This document shows positions 1 through 6,545 of a stretch of DNA of 6,627 bases, in pieces. The notes under the pieces were generated by a model, which ran no database searches, was not told the origin of the DNA, and was given only the letters and a program-made list of their open reading frames with translations. Both the position numbers and the translations under genes were made by a program. The stretch covers positions 1-6,627 of the forward strand of contig JAKDKP010000125.1 of assembly GCA_030453285.1 (NCBI GenBank). Direction: 5' to 3'. Position 1 is the first letter of the stretch. The number at the start of each line of letters is the position of its first letter. This DNA is from Propionibacteriales bacterium (GTDB lineage Bacteria; Actinomycetota; Actinomycetes; Propionibacteriales; Propionibacteriaceae).

Positions 1-281
1 ACCCCACCGTTGACGACGTCGTGTTGATCAACGCCCGCGGTCACGTCACCGAGACCAGCGTGGCCAACCTGGCGGTCCGCCTCGACGGCCAATGGTGGAC
101 CCCTCCCCTGACCGACGGATGCCTGCCAGGCGTCGAACGGGGTCTCCGGCTCGATGACGGCACACTCCATGAACGCACCCTCCGGCCGCAGGATCTCCGC
201 CGGGCCGAGGAGATCGCAGTGATCAGTTCGCTGCGTGGATGGCGCTCGGCAACTCTGGAAGTTGATCATGGACCACGGTGA
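1..281 (+). CDS. pabC: Aminodeoxychorismate lyase (PabC-type, aminotransferase class IV), C-terminal part; 5' end outside window
   Basis: Codons are in phase from base 3 and the gene starts before the window, so about 92 C-terminal residues are visible. They carry the class IV aminotransferase hallmark: LINARGHVTETSVANLAV (about residues 8-25 of the visible part), then WWTPPLTDGCLPGVERG, and near the end the segment ISSLRGWR. In this PLP-dependent fold the E-T-S-x-A-N segment helps form the cofactor and substrate pocket. The combination fits 4-amino-4-deoxychorismate lyase, which releases pyruvate from aminodeoxychorismate to give p-aminobenzoate for folate synthesis in the cytoplasm. In many actinobacteria this domain is the C-terminal half of a PabB-PabC fusion. 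The ending here resembles that form, but the upstream half is not visible, so a stand-alone PabC cannot be excluded. A branched-chain aminotransferase is less likely given the SSLRGWR ending. The stop codon lies inside the next gene. Confidence 0.85.
   Translation, partial: PTVDDVVLINARGHVTETSVANLAVRLDGQWWTPPLTDGCLPGVERGLRLDDGTLHERTLRPQDLRRAEEIAVISSLRGWRSATLEVDHGPR
257..261 (+). promoter_or_regulatory. Shine-Dalgarno site choosing the UPF0548 start
   Basis: GGAAG sits 6 nt before the ATG at 268, a normal ribosome-binding spacing. This favours ATG 268 over the in-frame GTG at 235, which would add 11 residues not expected in the family and lacks a comparable site. The motif lies inside the preceding lyase gene, so the two are probably translationally coupled. 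Confidence 0.5.
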
Positions 282-816
282 GCCGCATTCGCCGGACGGG
301 ACGGACGACCTCACCTACCCCGAGGTCGGCGCAACTGCCGCGCCGGAGCTCCCGGCGGGCTATCAGCACCTCGACCTGGCGCAGACGATCGGTCACGGAG
401 CCGACGGCTTCGCCCGCGCGCGGGCGCGCTTGTTCGGTTGGGACATGCATCGCGGTGCGGGACTGGACGTACCGGCGGATGCGGTGGTGGAGCTCGGTGA
501 GACCGTCACGCTGCGCCTGTCCCTCGGACCGTTCGGCATCTCCGCCCCCGTACGAGTGATCGCGGTCGAGGATGAGCCGCGTGTCGCGAGCTTCACCTAC
601 GGCACGCTGGCCGGCCACCCCGAGTGTGGTGAGGAACGCTTCACCGTGACCCTCGCCTCCGACGGTGTCGTCCGGGCACGGATCCGCGCCTTCTCCCGTC
701 CGGTGGGACGGCTGGCGCGCCTGGGGGGCCCACTCACCCGGCAGACCCAACTCCTGATCACCCGCCGATACCTGGCCGCGCTGGTCGACGACCGGCCCCG
801 ATCTGCGGCGCCCTAG
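268..816 (+). CDS. UPF0548 / DUF1990 family protein
   Basis: The product is a soluble protein of 182 residues with no signal peptide or membrane segment. It matches the actinobacterial UPF0548 (DUF1990) family along its whole length. LTYPEVGAT (residues 15-23) is followed by LPAGYQHL (28-35), IGHGADGF (41-48), a W-D-M-H-R stretch (58-62), SAPVRVI (92-98), the family signature YGTLAGHPECGEE (111-123), AFSRP (141-145) and a C-terminal RRYLAAL (166-172). Length and motif order suggest an intact gene. Members have no experimentally established biochemical role that I know of; plant and bacterial members are annotated only as conserved. The ATG overlaps the end of the aminodeoxychorismate lyase gene by 14 bp, so the two are probably co-transcribed and coupled. 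The link with folate synthesis is positional only. Its TAG stop also forms the start of a putative -10 box for the next gene. Confidence 0.88.
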   Translation: MDHGEPHSPDGTDDLTYPEVGATAAPELPAGYQHLDLAQTIGHGADGFARARARLFGWDMHRGAGLDVPADAVVELGETVTLRLSLGPFGISAPVRVIAVEDEPRVASFTYGTLAGHPECGEERFTVTLASDGVVRARIRAFSRPVGRLARLGGPLTRQTQLLITRRYLAALVDDRPRSAAP

Positions 817-819
817 TGT
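814..819 (+). promoter_or_regulatory. Putative -10 element for leaderless transcription of the NYN/OST-HTH gene
   Basis: TAGTGT fits the actinobacterial TANNNT -10 consensus and ends 6 nt before the ATG at 826. Transcription starting about 7 nt downstream would therefore begin on the A of the start codon. There is no Shine-Dalgarno sequence in the 9-nt gap before this ATG, which agrees with a leaderless mRNA, a common arrangement in actinobacteria. The first three bases are the TAG stop codon of the UPF0548 gene. No convincing -35 hexamer is visible at 16-18 nt upstream, which weakens the call but is not unusual for this promoter class. Confidence 0.5.
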
Positions 820-825
820 GTTGCC

Positions 826-1923
826 ATGGATTCCGAAGAACGCCTTGCCGTCTTTCTCGACTACGAGAATCTTGCTCTGGGGGCACGTGAACACCTCGGC
901 GGGATGACCTTCGACTTCGGCCCGATCGCCGATGCCCTAGCAGTCCGAGGTCGGGTCGTGGTTCGTCGGGCATATGCGGACTGGTCCTACTTCGACGAGG
1001 ATCGACGGTCCCTCACCCGGCACCAGGTGGAGCTGATCGAGATGCCGCAGCGGATGGGAGCCTCCCGCAAGAACGCAGCCGACATCAAGATGGTGGTCGA
1101 CGCCATCGAGATGGCGTTCGAGCGCGACTACATCTCCACCTTCGTGATGTGCACCGGTGACAGCGACTTCTCCCCGTTGGTGCACAAACTGCGCGAGCTC
1201 AACAAACGGGTGATCGGTGTCGGGGTGGAGAACTCGACCTCCCGACTGCTGCCACCGGCCTGCGACGAGTTCTTGTTCTATGACCGCCTCGAGGGGGTGG
1301 AGGTCCCCGACGAGATCGAGCCCGAAGAGCGACCCGGTCGGCGACAACGCACGTCGGGCGAGAACCTACCGGCCACACCGGAATCGACCGTGGAGCCGAC
1401 CACGTCCGGTCGTACGGTTGAGCCCGAGGCGGCCCGTACCGATGAGCCGTCGGGCCCCGACCTGGAAGTGCTGGTCGCCCAGACGTTGGCCAGCCTGGAG
1501 TCCTCGTCCGGCAGCACGGTGACGGCCTCGGTGCTCAAACGCACCCTGCTCCGCAAGGACCCCACCTTCAACGAGTCCGACCATGGGTTCCGGACCTTCG
1601 GGGAAGTGATCAAGGACCTGGCGGCCCGTGGCATCGTCGAGACGTCCCCCGGTCCGTCCGCCGGCGATCCGCAGGTGTTCCTGCCCGAGCACGGCGAACG
1701 GGAGAGTGCCTTTGCCCTGCTGCGGGACGTGGTCGCCACTGGTGACGGACCGGCAGCCCTGTCGGGACTGAAGAACCTGCTGCGCAAGCGTCGGCCCGAG
1801 TTCAGCGACAAGGGTCTGGGGTTCCGGAACTTCCTGCAGTTCTGCCGGGCCGCCGAGACCGACGGCGTGGTCACACTGCGGTGGGATGACGAGGCCGGCG
1901 ACTATCTCGTCACGGCGACCTGA
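826..1923 (+). CDS. NYN-domain (LabA/DUF88-like) predicted RNase with two C-terminal OST-HTH/LOTUS domains
   Basis: The product is a soluble protein of 365 residues. Residues 6-155 form a NYN domain, a PIN-like nuclease fold. VFLDYENL (9-16) supplies the first acidic residue (D12), AADIKMVVDA (84-93) supplies D86 and D92, and MCTGDSDFSPLV (108-119) supplies D112 and D114. These are the expected metal-binding acidic residues, so the domain looks catalytically competent. A charged linker rich in E, P, S and T follows (about 158-210). Two OST-HTH (LOTUS) domains come next, at about 211-288 and 292-362. Both share the pattern LLRK, then P-x-F, then GFR-x-F (246-258 and 324-336). LOTUS domains bind RNA or RNA-protein partners, so the likely role is RNA-guided or structure-selective RNA cleavage or silencing in the cytoplasm; the substrate is unknown. 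The start is supported by the leaderless-type -10 box just upstream and by the N-terminal NYN alignment. The gene's 3' end overlaps the convergent acyltransferase gene by 14 bp. Confidence 0.9.
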   Translation: MDSEERLAVFLDYENLALGAREHLGGMTFDFGPIADALAVRGRVVVRRAYADWSYFDEDRRSLTRHQVELIEMPQRMGASRKNAADIKMVVDAIEMAFERDYISTFVMCTGDSDFSPLVHKLRELNKRVIGVGVENSTSRLLPPACDEFLFYDRLEGVEVPDEIEPEERPGRRQRTSGENLPATPESTVEPTTSGRTVEPEAARTDEPSGPDLEVLVAQTLASLESSSGSTVTASVLKRTLLRKDPTFNESDHGFRTFGEVIKDLAARGIVETSPGPSAGDPQVFLPEHGERESAFALLRDVVATGDGPAALSGLKNLLRKRRPEFSDKGLGFRNFLQFCRAAETDGVVTLRWDDEAGDYLVTAT

Positions 1924-3232
1924 CCGCCGTCTCCGGTCGTCGCAGCCGGACCACGCCGAACAGCAGAAGTCCCGCCACCGGCAACAGGGGCCAGATCCAG
2001 TTGATGCCGTTCGGGCCGACCATCCCCGACTTCGCCATCACCGCCAGCCCCGCGCAGACGCAGACGGCGGCCAGCACTGGTCGCCAGCTGGCCGGCGCCG
2101 GACGATCGTCGGGACGTGGTTCCTCGAAGCGGCCGAAGATCAACACCAGCAACCCGGTGATCCCCAGCAGCACCAACCACCACAGGGGTCGGCTGGCCCA
2201 CCAGGAGCCACTGAGGGGTTGCAGCTGCAACCCGATCCCGCCGAGGGACAGCAGCGCGTACGACAACCCCACCATCGCGGTGAGGTGCCACAGGAACCAG
2301 GTCATGATCCGCTGGTTGACCACCACCGTGATCAACCAGATGCGCGGCCGCCGCAGCAGTCGCTCCAGTGGTCGCTCCAGCAGCAGGACCGCGCCGGCCT
2401 GCAGCATCCCGAGGAAGGCCATCGTGACCCGCGTCGGGCTGGAATTGGAGATCTCGTCGGTGGCCGAGCTGATCATGGACACCGGGTACGGGCCGAGTCC
2501 CACCAACAGGCCGAGACCCGTCCCGCCGATGATGATCAACATCAGTCGGCGCCGCCAGCCGGCCAACCGGCCGTCCAACCAGGCAAAGCCGAACTGGTGG
2601 AAGCTGGCCCAGACCAACAGATAGTTGGGGTACCCCAACAGCGGGTTGTCGGTGCCGATGCTGATCGCGTCCACCACACCGGCAAGTCCGATGCCGGCGA
2701 TGATCGACCACCAGCCGAAGCGCTCCCACAACACCAGACAGGCCGGGGCGACCACGATCACCAACAGGTAGGCCGCCAGGAACCAGGTCGGGATGAGCGC
2801 CATCTGGGAGGCGAGCTGGACGACATCGACCGGCGCGCCCGCCGCGAGCAGCACGATGCAGGCCACCAACCAGACCAGCAGCAACGGCACCAGGGGCAGC
2901 CCGAGCCGCCGGAGCCGCGTACGAAGCCATTCGGCGTAGCCGATGTCCTTGCGACGAGCCGATCGCCACGAGAGTGCGTTGGAGTACCCGCCGACCAGGA
3001 AGAAGATCGGCATCACCTGGAACACCCAGGTCAGCGGATGGGTCCAGCTCGCGGCGTCGAGCAGGCCGTGCGGCTGGATGCCGTCTTCGGCCTGCACCGC
3101 CACGATGGTCCAGTGTCCCAACACCACCACGGTGATCGCCGCCGCGCGCAGGAAGTCCACCACGCGGTTACGGCTGTCCGGTGTGGCGGCGTCGATGCGT
3201 TGCGCGCGGGACGGATGAACGGCGTCGGTCAT
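1910..3232 (-). CDS. Acyltransferase-3 family integral membrane protein
   Basis: The product has 440 residues and about ten or more hydrophobic segments. It matches the acyltransferase-3 family, which transfers acyl groups onto exported sugars, peptidoglycan, lipids or antibiotics from within the cytoplasmic membrane. The N-terminal part has the family pattern RVVDFLRAAAITVVVLGHW (residues 23-41), with the conserved R23 or R29 and the H40 thought to be catalytic. FFLVGGYSNALSW (77-89), a basic loop RLRRLGLPLVP (106-116) and a later TWFLWHL containing H316 (311-317) follow. Length is normal and the reading frame is intact. The start is the ATG at 3232; it has no strong Shine-Dalgarno site, but CAGAAT lies 6 nt upstream and could be a weak -10 for a leaderless transcript. 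The substrate cannot be read from the sequence and no glycan-synthesis genes are nearby. The gene is downstream of the DUF2071 gene across a 125-bp gap, so it may have its own promoter. Confidence 0.88.
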   Translation of the reverse strand: MTDAVHPSRAQRIDAATPDSRNRVVDFLRAAAITVVVLGHWTIVAVQAEDGIQPHGLLDAASWTHPLTWVFQVMPIFFLVGGYSNALSWRSARRKDIGYAEWLRTRLRRLGLPLVPLLLVWLVACIVLLAAGAPVDVVQLASQMALIPTWFLAAYLLVIVVAPACLVLWERFGWWSIIAGIGLAGVVDAISIGTDNPLLGYPNYLLVWASFHQFGFAWLDGRLAGWRRRLMLIIIGGTGLGLLVGLGPYPVSMISSATDEISNSSPTRVTMAFLGMLQAGAVLLLERPLERLLRRPRIWLITVVVNQRIMTWFLWHLTAMVGLSYALLSLGGIGLQLQPLSGSWWASRPLWWLVLLGITGLLVLIFGRFEEPRPDDRPAPASWRPVLAAVCVCAGLAVMAKSGMVGPNGINWIWPLLPVAGLLLFGVVRLRRPETAVRSP

Positions 3233-3357
3233 CCGTCGATTCTGCCCTCAACGACTGTCGGCAGGGTTTCGGCACCCCGACGTGGCTCAGCGAATGTCAA
3301 AAGATCGTCGCATGCACAGCCACCGCTACCGCTATTGACGCTCAGTGGACCGAACGC
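3233..3357 (-). other. Intergenic region upstream of the acyltransferase gene, candidate promoter region
   Basis: This is the longest gap in the window. On the minus strand it holds CAGAAT (3244-3239), one base off TANNNT and 6 nt from the acyltransferase ATG. A perfect TTGACA (3300-3295) is also present but has no matching -10 at 16-18 nt. A short inverted repeat, CTGCC (3242-3246) and GGCAG (3260-3264), brackets the region just above the start. ACGCTCA occurs twice (3338-3344 and 3354-3360), the second copy covering the DUF2071 stop codon. I see no hairpin followed by a T-tract that would serve as a terminator for the DUF2071 gene. Confidence 0.3.
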
Positions 3358-4055
3358 TCAGCCTCGTTGGAGCACACTGTCCCGGTGCGGGAACCATTCG
3401 ACCGGGATTCGCCGCATCAGCAGGGCGTGGTCGGCGATCGCACTCCCCGTCGGGAACAGCCGCGAATCATCGAAGACCGAGGAATGCGCCTCTTCGATCT
3501 CGACCGGCTCGACGTGCCAGGCGTCGGTCCGCAGCTCAATGGTGTCCAGTCCCTGACCACCTGAGGGCGAGCGGCCCACCGAGCCCCGTTCGAAGAAGTC
3601 CGAGGCGCATCGACGTCGGTGAAGAGCTCACCGCCCAGATTGCCGGTGGCCCGCAACCTCACCCGTACGGATCGATCGCCGTCGGTGGACCGGAACGCCA
3701 ACCGGATGCGGTCGCCGGCGTCATCCACGTCGAAGTGGGCCAGCCCGTGCGGCCCCGGATACAGCCGTCCGCCGGTGGCGGCACTGATGCGTGAGTCGGT
3801 GTCCCGGTGGGGGATCCACACACCGTGGCTCGTCGATCCGTCCGGCTCGGACCACTCGACCGCCGCCCGGTGTGCAGCACTCTCGGCAGTCAACCCGATC
3901 CACACGGGAAAGTGACGGGGCCTCAACTGGGACATCCTGATCAGGCAGATGCCCGCCACGGCGTGGCCATCCACCACCTGCGGACGGAACTGGGCAGGCA
4001 GCTGCCTGCTCAGCGCCTCCGGGTCGACCCGATAGTTGATCAGGAGCCGCAGCAC
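3358..4055 (-). pseudogene. DUF2071 (YqjF-like) family gene, disrupted by a single frameshift near 3606
   Basis: The first part reads in one frame from a GTG at 4055: LLINYRVDPEALSRQLPAQF, then VVDGHAVAGICLIRMSQLRP, SAAHRAAVEW, a PHRDTDSR segment, GGRLYPG and GELFTDVDA. This is the characteristic N-terminal two-thirds of actinobacterial DUF2071 proteins. The homology then continues in another frame with ASDFFERGSVGRSPSGG, LDTIELRTDAWHVEPVEIEE, SSVFDD and DHALLMRRIPVEW, ending at the stop at 3358-3360. The switch lies at about 3603-3608, where one base appears to be missing. Restoring it would give about 232 residues, near the family's usual size. Without it the first frame runs on to a stop at 3417-3419 with an unrelated tail. 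The rest is intact, so the lesion is recent or a sequencing error. No canonical slippery heptamer is present. Function is unknown. It lies 63 bp downstream of comEC on the same strand. The GTG has no clear Shine-Dalgarno site, and coding-like sequence continues upstream of it. Confidence 0.75.
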
Positions 4056-4118
4056 GATGGGGTCGATCTCGCGCAGGTTTTCGACGGCTACGAGAAAGCA
4101 TTCGTCAGGGACGGAGCC

Positions 4119-6533
4119 TCATCGCTGCACGACCGCGCGCACGCCTCGGCCGGTCGGGACCACCGCGATCGAACCTTGCAGATCGGTGCGGAGCAGGGTC
4201 ATGCCCAGTGACTCCAGAAGCCCGACCGTCCGAGGAGCCGGATGCCCGTACGAGTTGCCCAGCTCCGACGAGGTGATGGCGACGCCGGCACCCGTCGCGG
4301 CCAGGAAGTCGCGGTCCTGCCGCGACGAACCGTGGTGCGGCACCTTCACCACGTCGGCAGAGAGGTCCACCCCGCTGACCAGGATCGCCTGTTGAGCGGC
4401 AGGCTCCGCGTCGCCGGTGAACAGGATCCGCAGCCCACCGACCGTCAGTCGTCCCACCACCGAGGCATTGTTCTCGGCCGAGGACTCACCGTTGGACTGC
4501 GTCGCGGAGCCGACGCTGCCGGGCCGCGGCCACACCGATTCCCCCACCGCGGCGCCGACGGTGATCCGGTCGCCGGCGCTGCTGGCAGCGACGGGCGTGC
4601 CCTGCTGGGCGGCCAACCGGTCCACGCGTTCGGCAGCACTGGCGGGGCTGCGCATCGGTGACACGATCAATTGTCGCGTCCGTCGCCCCTCCCACAACGC
4701 GTCGATGCCACCCACATGATCGTCGTGGTAGTGCGACAGCACCGCCAACACCACCTCGTCGATGCCGAGTTGATCAAGGCACCGATCCATCAGCACGGGA
4801 TCTCCCCCGGTGTCCACCACGATGGCGCGCCCTTGACCAAGATCAACAACGGCGGCGTCACCGGTCCCGATGTCACACATCACCATCGCCCATCCGTCGG
4901 CCGGCCATCCCGGCTGGGTGGGTGTCCGCACCAGTCCGACCGCCAGCAATACCGACAGCGCCAGAACCAGCCACCACCTGGCCAGCACGCGCGGCAGCCA
5001 CCAGGCAGCCAGCAGACACCCCGCCACCAGCAGCCCGACACCGGCGGGAGTGGCCGGCCACGTGGTTGCTGCACCCGGCCAGTTCGCGGTGGTCTGGGCG
5101 ATCCAGATGATCACCTGTGCCGCCCACGAGGAGACCCACCCCGCGACGGCCGCCGGGATCGGGTGCACCAGGGACAGGCCGGCAGCCGCGAATCCGCTGA
5201 CGGTGGCCGGGCCCACCAGCGGCCCGGCCAATCCGTTGGCGAGCAGCCCGACGATGCTGACCTGGCCGGAGATGGCGGTCACCACGGGCTGCGTCGCGAC
5301 CTGCGCGGCCAACGGGACGGCAACGCCTTCGGCCACCACACGTGGCAGCCACCGGAGTCGGTCTGCCCAGGCCTCGGCCCACCAGATGATTCCGGCGCTC
5401 GCCAACACCGACAGGGTGAATCCGATCGATCGCCCCAGCCACGGATCGAGCGTGAGCAGGATCAGCACGGCGACGCTGAGGTGCCGCATCCCCTTCACAC
5501 CCGCTCGCCCGTGTCCCAACGCAGCCAGGGCCACCACACCCATGGCGGCGGCCCGCAGCACGCTCGGCTCGGTCCGGCACAGCGCGATGAAGATCACGAC
5601 GCCGACGATCGCCACCACCGTCAGCCAGCGACCACGTACGCCGACCCAGCGAGCCAGCACCAACACAAACCCCAACAGCAGCGTGAGATTGGCTCCTGAG
5701 ACCGCCGTCAGGTGGGTGAGACCTGTGGTGCGGAAGTCGTCGGTGAGCTGCGGTGTCATGGCCGAGGTGTCCCCCACCACCAAAGCCGGTACGAGGGCCC
5801 GCGGCTCGGGTGGTCGACCAGCCACCGAAGCCCGCAACCCCTCCCTGACCCGTTCGATCAACGCCCAACTCGGCCCGGGCTCGCGCGCGATCGCCAGCGA
5901 CGACACCCGCAGCATGCCCGCCAGATCCGACCCGGGATCGGGAGCGCCGAGCCGACCGGTGATGCGCAGGGTGGTGCCGACGGTGACGCCCAGCAATCCG
6001 TCCCCACGACCCGTCGTTCCGGTGAGCAGAATGGGCGCCCGCACCCGCCAACCCTGACCACGCCCGACGATTTCGGTCACCTCGCCCCGGGCGATCACCA
6101 TCTCGGTGAACCCCGATCCGACGCGTTGCGCATCCGTCGTGACCGTCACCACGGCCTCGACGGTGGCTCGCTCGTCGGACAGCCTGGCCACCTGTCCGTC
6201 GTGCAGGGCCGCGCTGCGGACCGACCCGGTGCTCAACAGCACCAGCAGCACCAGACCGCCAGCCACCCAGACCCAGGCGCCTCGCCACGCCGCGAACGCC
6301 GTCACGATCAGGGCGAGAACCCCGGCCACCACGACGGGCCACGCCAGCTCCGCGGTCGCCGCCCAACTCGCCGCCCAGGCAGCGATCCCCAAGGGAACGA
6401 GCCGAACGTCGGGACGCTCTGGTGGCTCTCGCGTCGAGACCCGGGCGCACGGTCGCCGGCCATCGCCCCGCCGCGGAGGTGTCCCGATCACAGGTGGCTG
6501 ACCTGCCCGCTCCCCCGTCCGTCGACCCGTCAC
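4119..6533 (-). CDS. comEC: ComEC/Rec2 family DNA-uptake channel protein
   Basis: The product has 804 residues, numbered here from the GTG at 6533. A basic, proline-rich N-terminus is followed by about three membrane helices (45-102), a soluble OB-like region (about 110-220) and the multi-helix Competence domain, with its signature HLTAVSGANL at 274-283 and helices to about 535. The C-terminal metallo-beta-lactamase-like domain has SHYHDDHVGG (600-609, an intact HxHxDH site), NNASVV (688-693), FTGDAE (705-710), KVPHHGS (730-736) and GHP (763-765). The usual VGQGD motif reads IGTGD here. ComEC carries single-stranded DNA through the cytoplasmic membrane in natural transformation; the C-terminal domain is thought to degrade the non-transported strand. 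Length and domain order are normal, so the gene looks functional. An alternative GTG at 6548 would overlap the comEA stop as GTGA and add five residues. GTG 6533 is preferred because a strong Shine-Dalgarno sequence precedes it. Translational coupling to comEA is likely either way. Confidence 0.95.
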   Translation of the reverse strand: MTGRRTGERAGQPPVIGTPPRRGDGRRPCARVSTREPPERPDVRLVPLGIAAWAASWAATAELAWPVVVAGVLALIVTAFAAWRGAWVWVAGGLVLLVLLSTGSVRSAALHDGQVARLSDERATVEAVVTVTTDAQRVGSGFTEMVIARGEVTEIVGRGQGWRVRAPILLTGTTGRGDGLLGVTVGTTLRITGRLGAPDPGSDLAGMLRVSSLAIAREPGPSWALIERVREGLRASVAGRPPEPRALVPALVVGDTSAMTPQLTDDFRTTGLTHLTAVSGANLTLLLGFVLVLARWVGVRGRWLTVVAIVGVVIFIALCRTEPSVLRAAAMGVVALAALGHGRAGVKGMRHLSVAVLILLTLDPWLGRSIGFTLSVLASAGIIWWAEAWADRLRWLPRVVAEGVAVPLAAQVATQPVVTAISGQVSIVGLLANGLAGPLVGPATVSGFAAAGLSLVHPIPAAVAGWVSSWAAQVIIWIAQTTANWPGAATTWPATPAGVGLLVAGCLLAAWWLPRVLARWWLVLALSVLLAVGLVRTPTQPGWPADGWAMVMCDIGTGDAAVVDLGQGRAIVVDTGGDPVLMDRCLDQLGIDEVVLAVLSHYHDDHVGGIDALWEGRRTRQLIVSPMRSPASAAERVDRLAAQQGTPVAASSAGDRITVGAAVGESVWPRPGSVGSATQSNGESSAENNASVVGRLTVGGLRILFTGDAEPAAQQAILVSGVDLSADVVKVPHHGSSRQDRDFLAATGAGVAITSSELGNSYGHPAPRTVGLLESLGMTLLRTDLQGSIAVVPTGRGVRAVVQR

Positions 6534-6539
6534 CTGATG

Positions 6540-6545
6540 CCCCCT
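6540..6545 (-). promoter_or_regulatory. Shine-Dalgarno site favouring the comEC start at 6533
   Basis: On the minus strand AGGGGG lies 6 nt before the GTG at 6533, an ideal spacing. Its first base is the last base of the comEA stop codon. The upstream GTG at 6548 has no purine-rich site at a usable distance, but its GTGA overlap with the comEA stop would allow re-initiation, so the choice is not certain. Confidence 0.5.

Noticed and set aside
235..267. GTG at 235 as the UPF0548 start
   Set aside because: It would enlarge the overlap with the lyase gene to 47 bp and add residues before the family's usual N-terminus. ATG 268 has a Shine-Dalgarno site at good spacing.
1902..2969. 355-codon minus-strand frame inside the acyltransferase gene
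   Set aside because: It is out of frame with the recognised membrane protein, rich in G, R and P, and lacks the hydrophobic pattern and motifs.
3295..3300. Perfect TTGACA on the minus strand as a -35 box for the acyltransferase gene
   Set aside because: The bases 16-18 nt downstream (GGGTGC/GGTGCC) do not resemble a -10 box, so the hexamer is probably a chance match.
1886..3556. Long open frame (556 codons) on the plus strand across the acyltransferase gene
   Set aside because: It encodes a low-complexity, Q/H/R/P-rich product with no recognisable domain. It is the antisense of a clear acyltransferase-3 gene in a GC-rich genome.
3598..3615. Programmed -1 frameshifting in the DUF2071 gene
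   Set aside because: The switch site lacks an X-XXY-YYZ slippery heptamer and I see no strong stem-loop directly after it. A one-base deletion or sequencing error is simpler.
4056..4118. Rho-independent terminator after comEC
   Set aside because: Only 4-bp stems can be drawn and there is no T-tract on the minus strand after them.
4873..6450. 525-codon minus-strand frame and long plus-strand frames (4671-5699, 4870-6057) over comEC
   Set aside because: They lie over the intact comEC gene and give arginine-, proline-, glutamine- or threonine-rich sequence without domains. They are by-products of high GC content.
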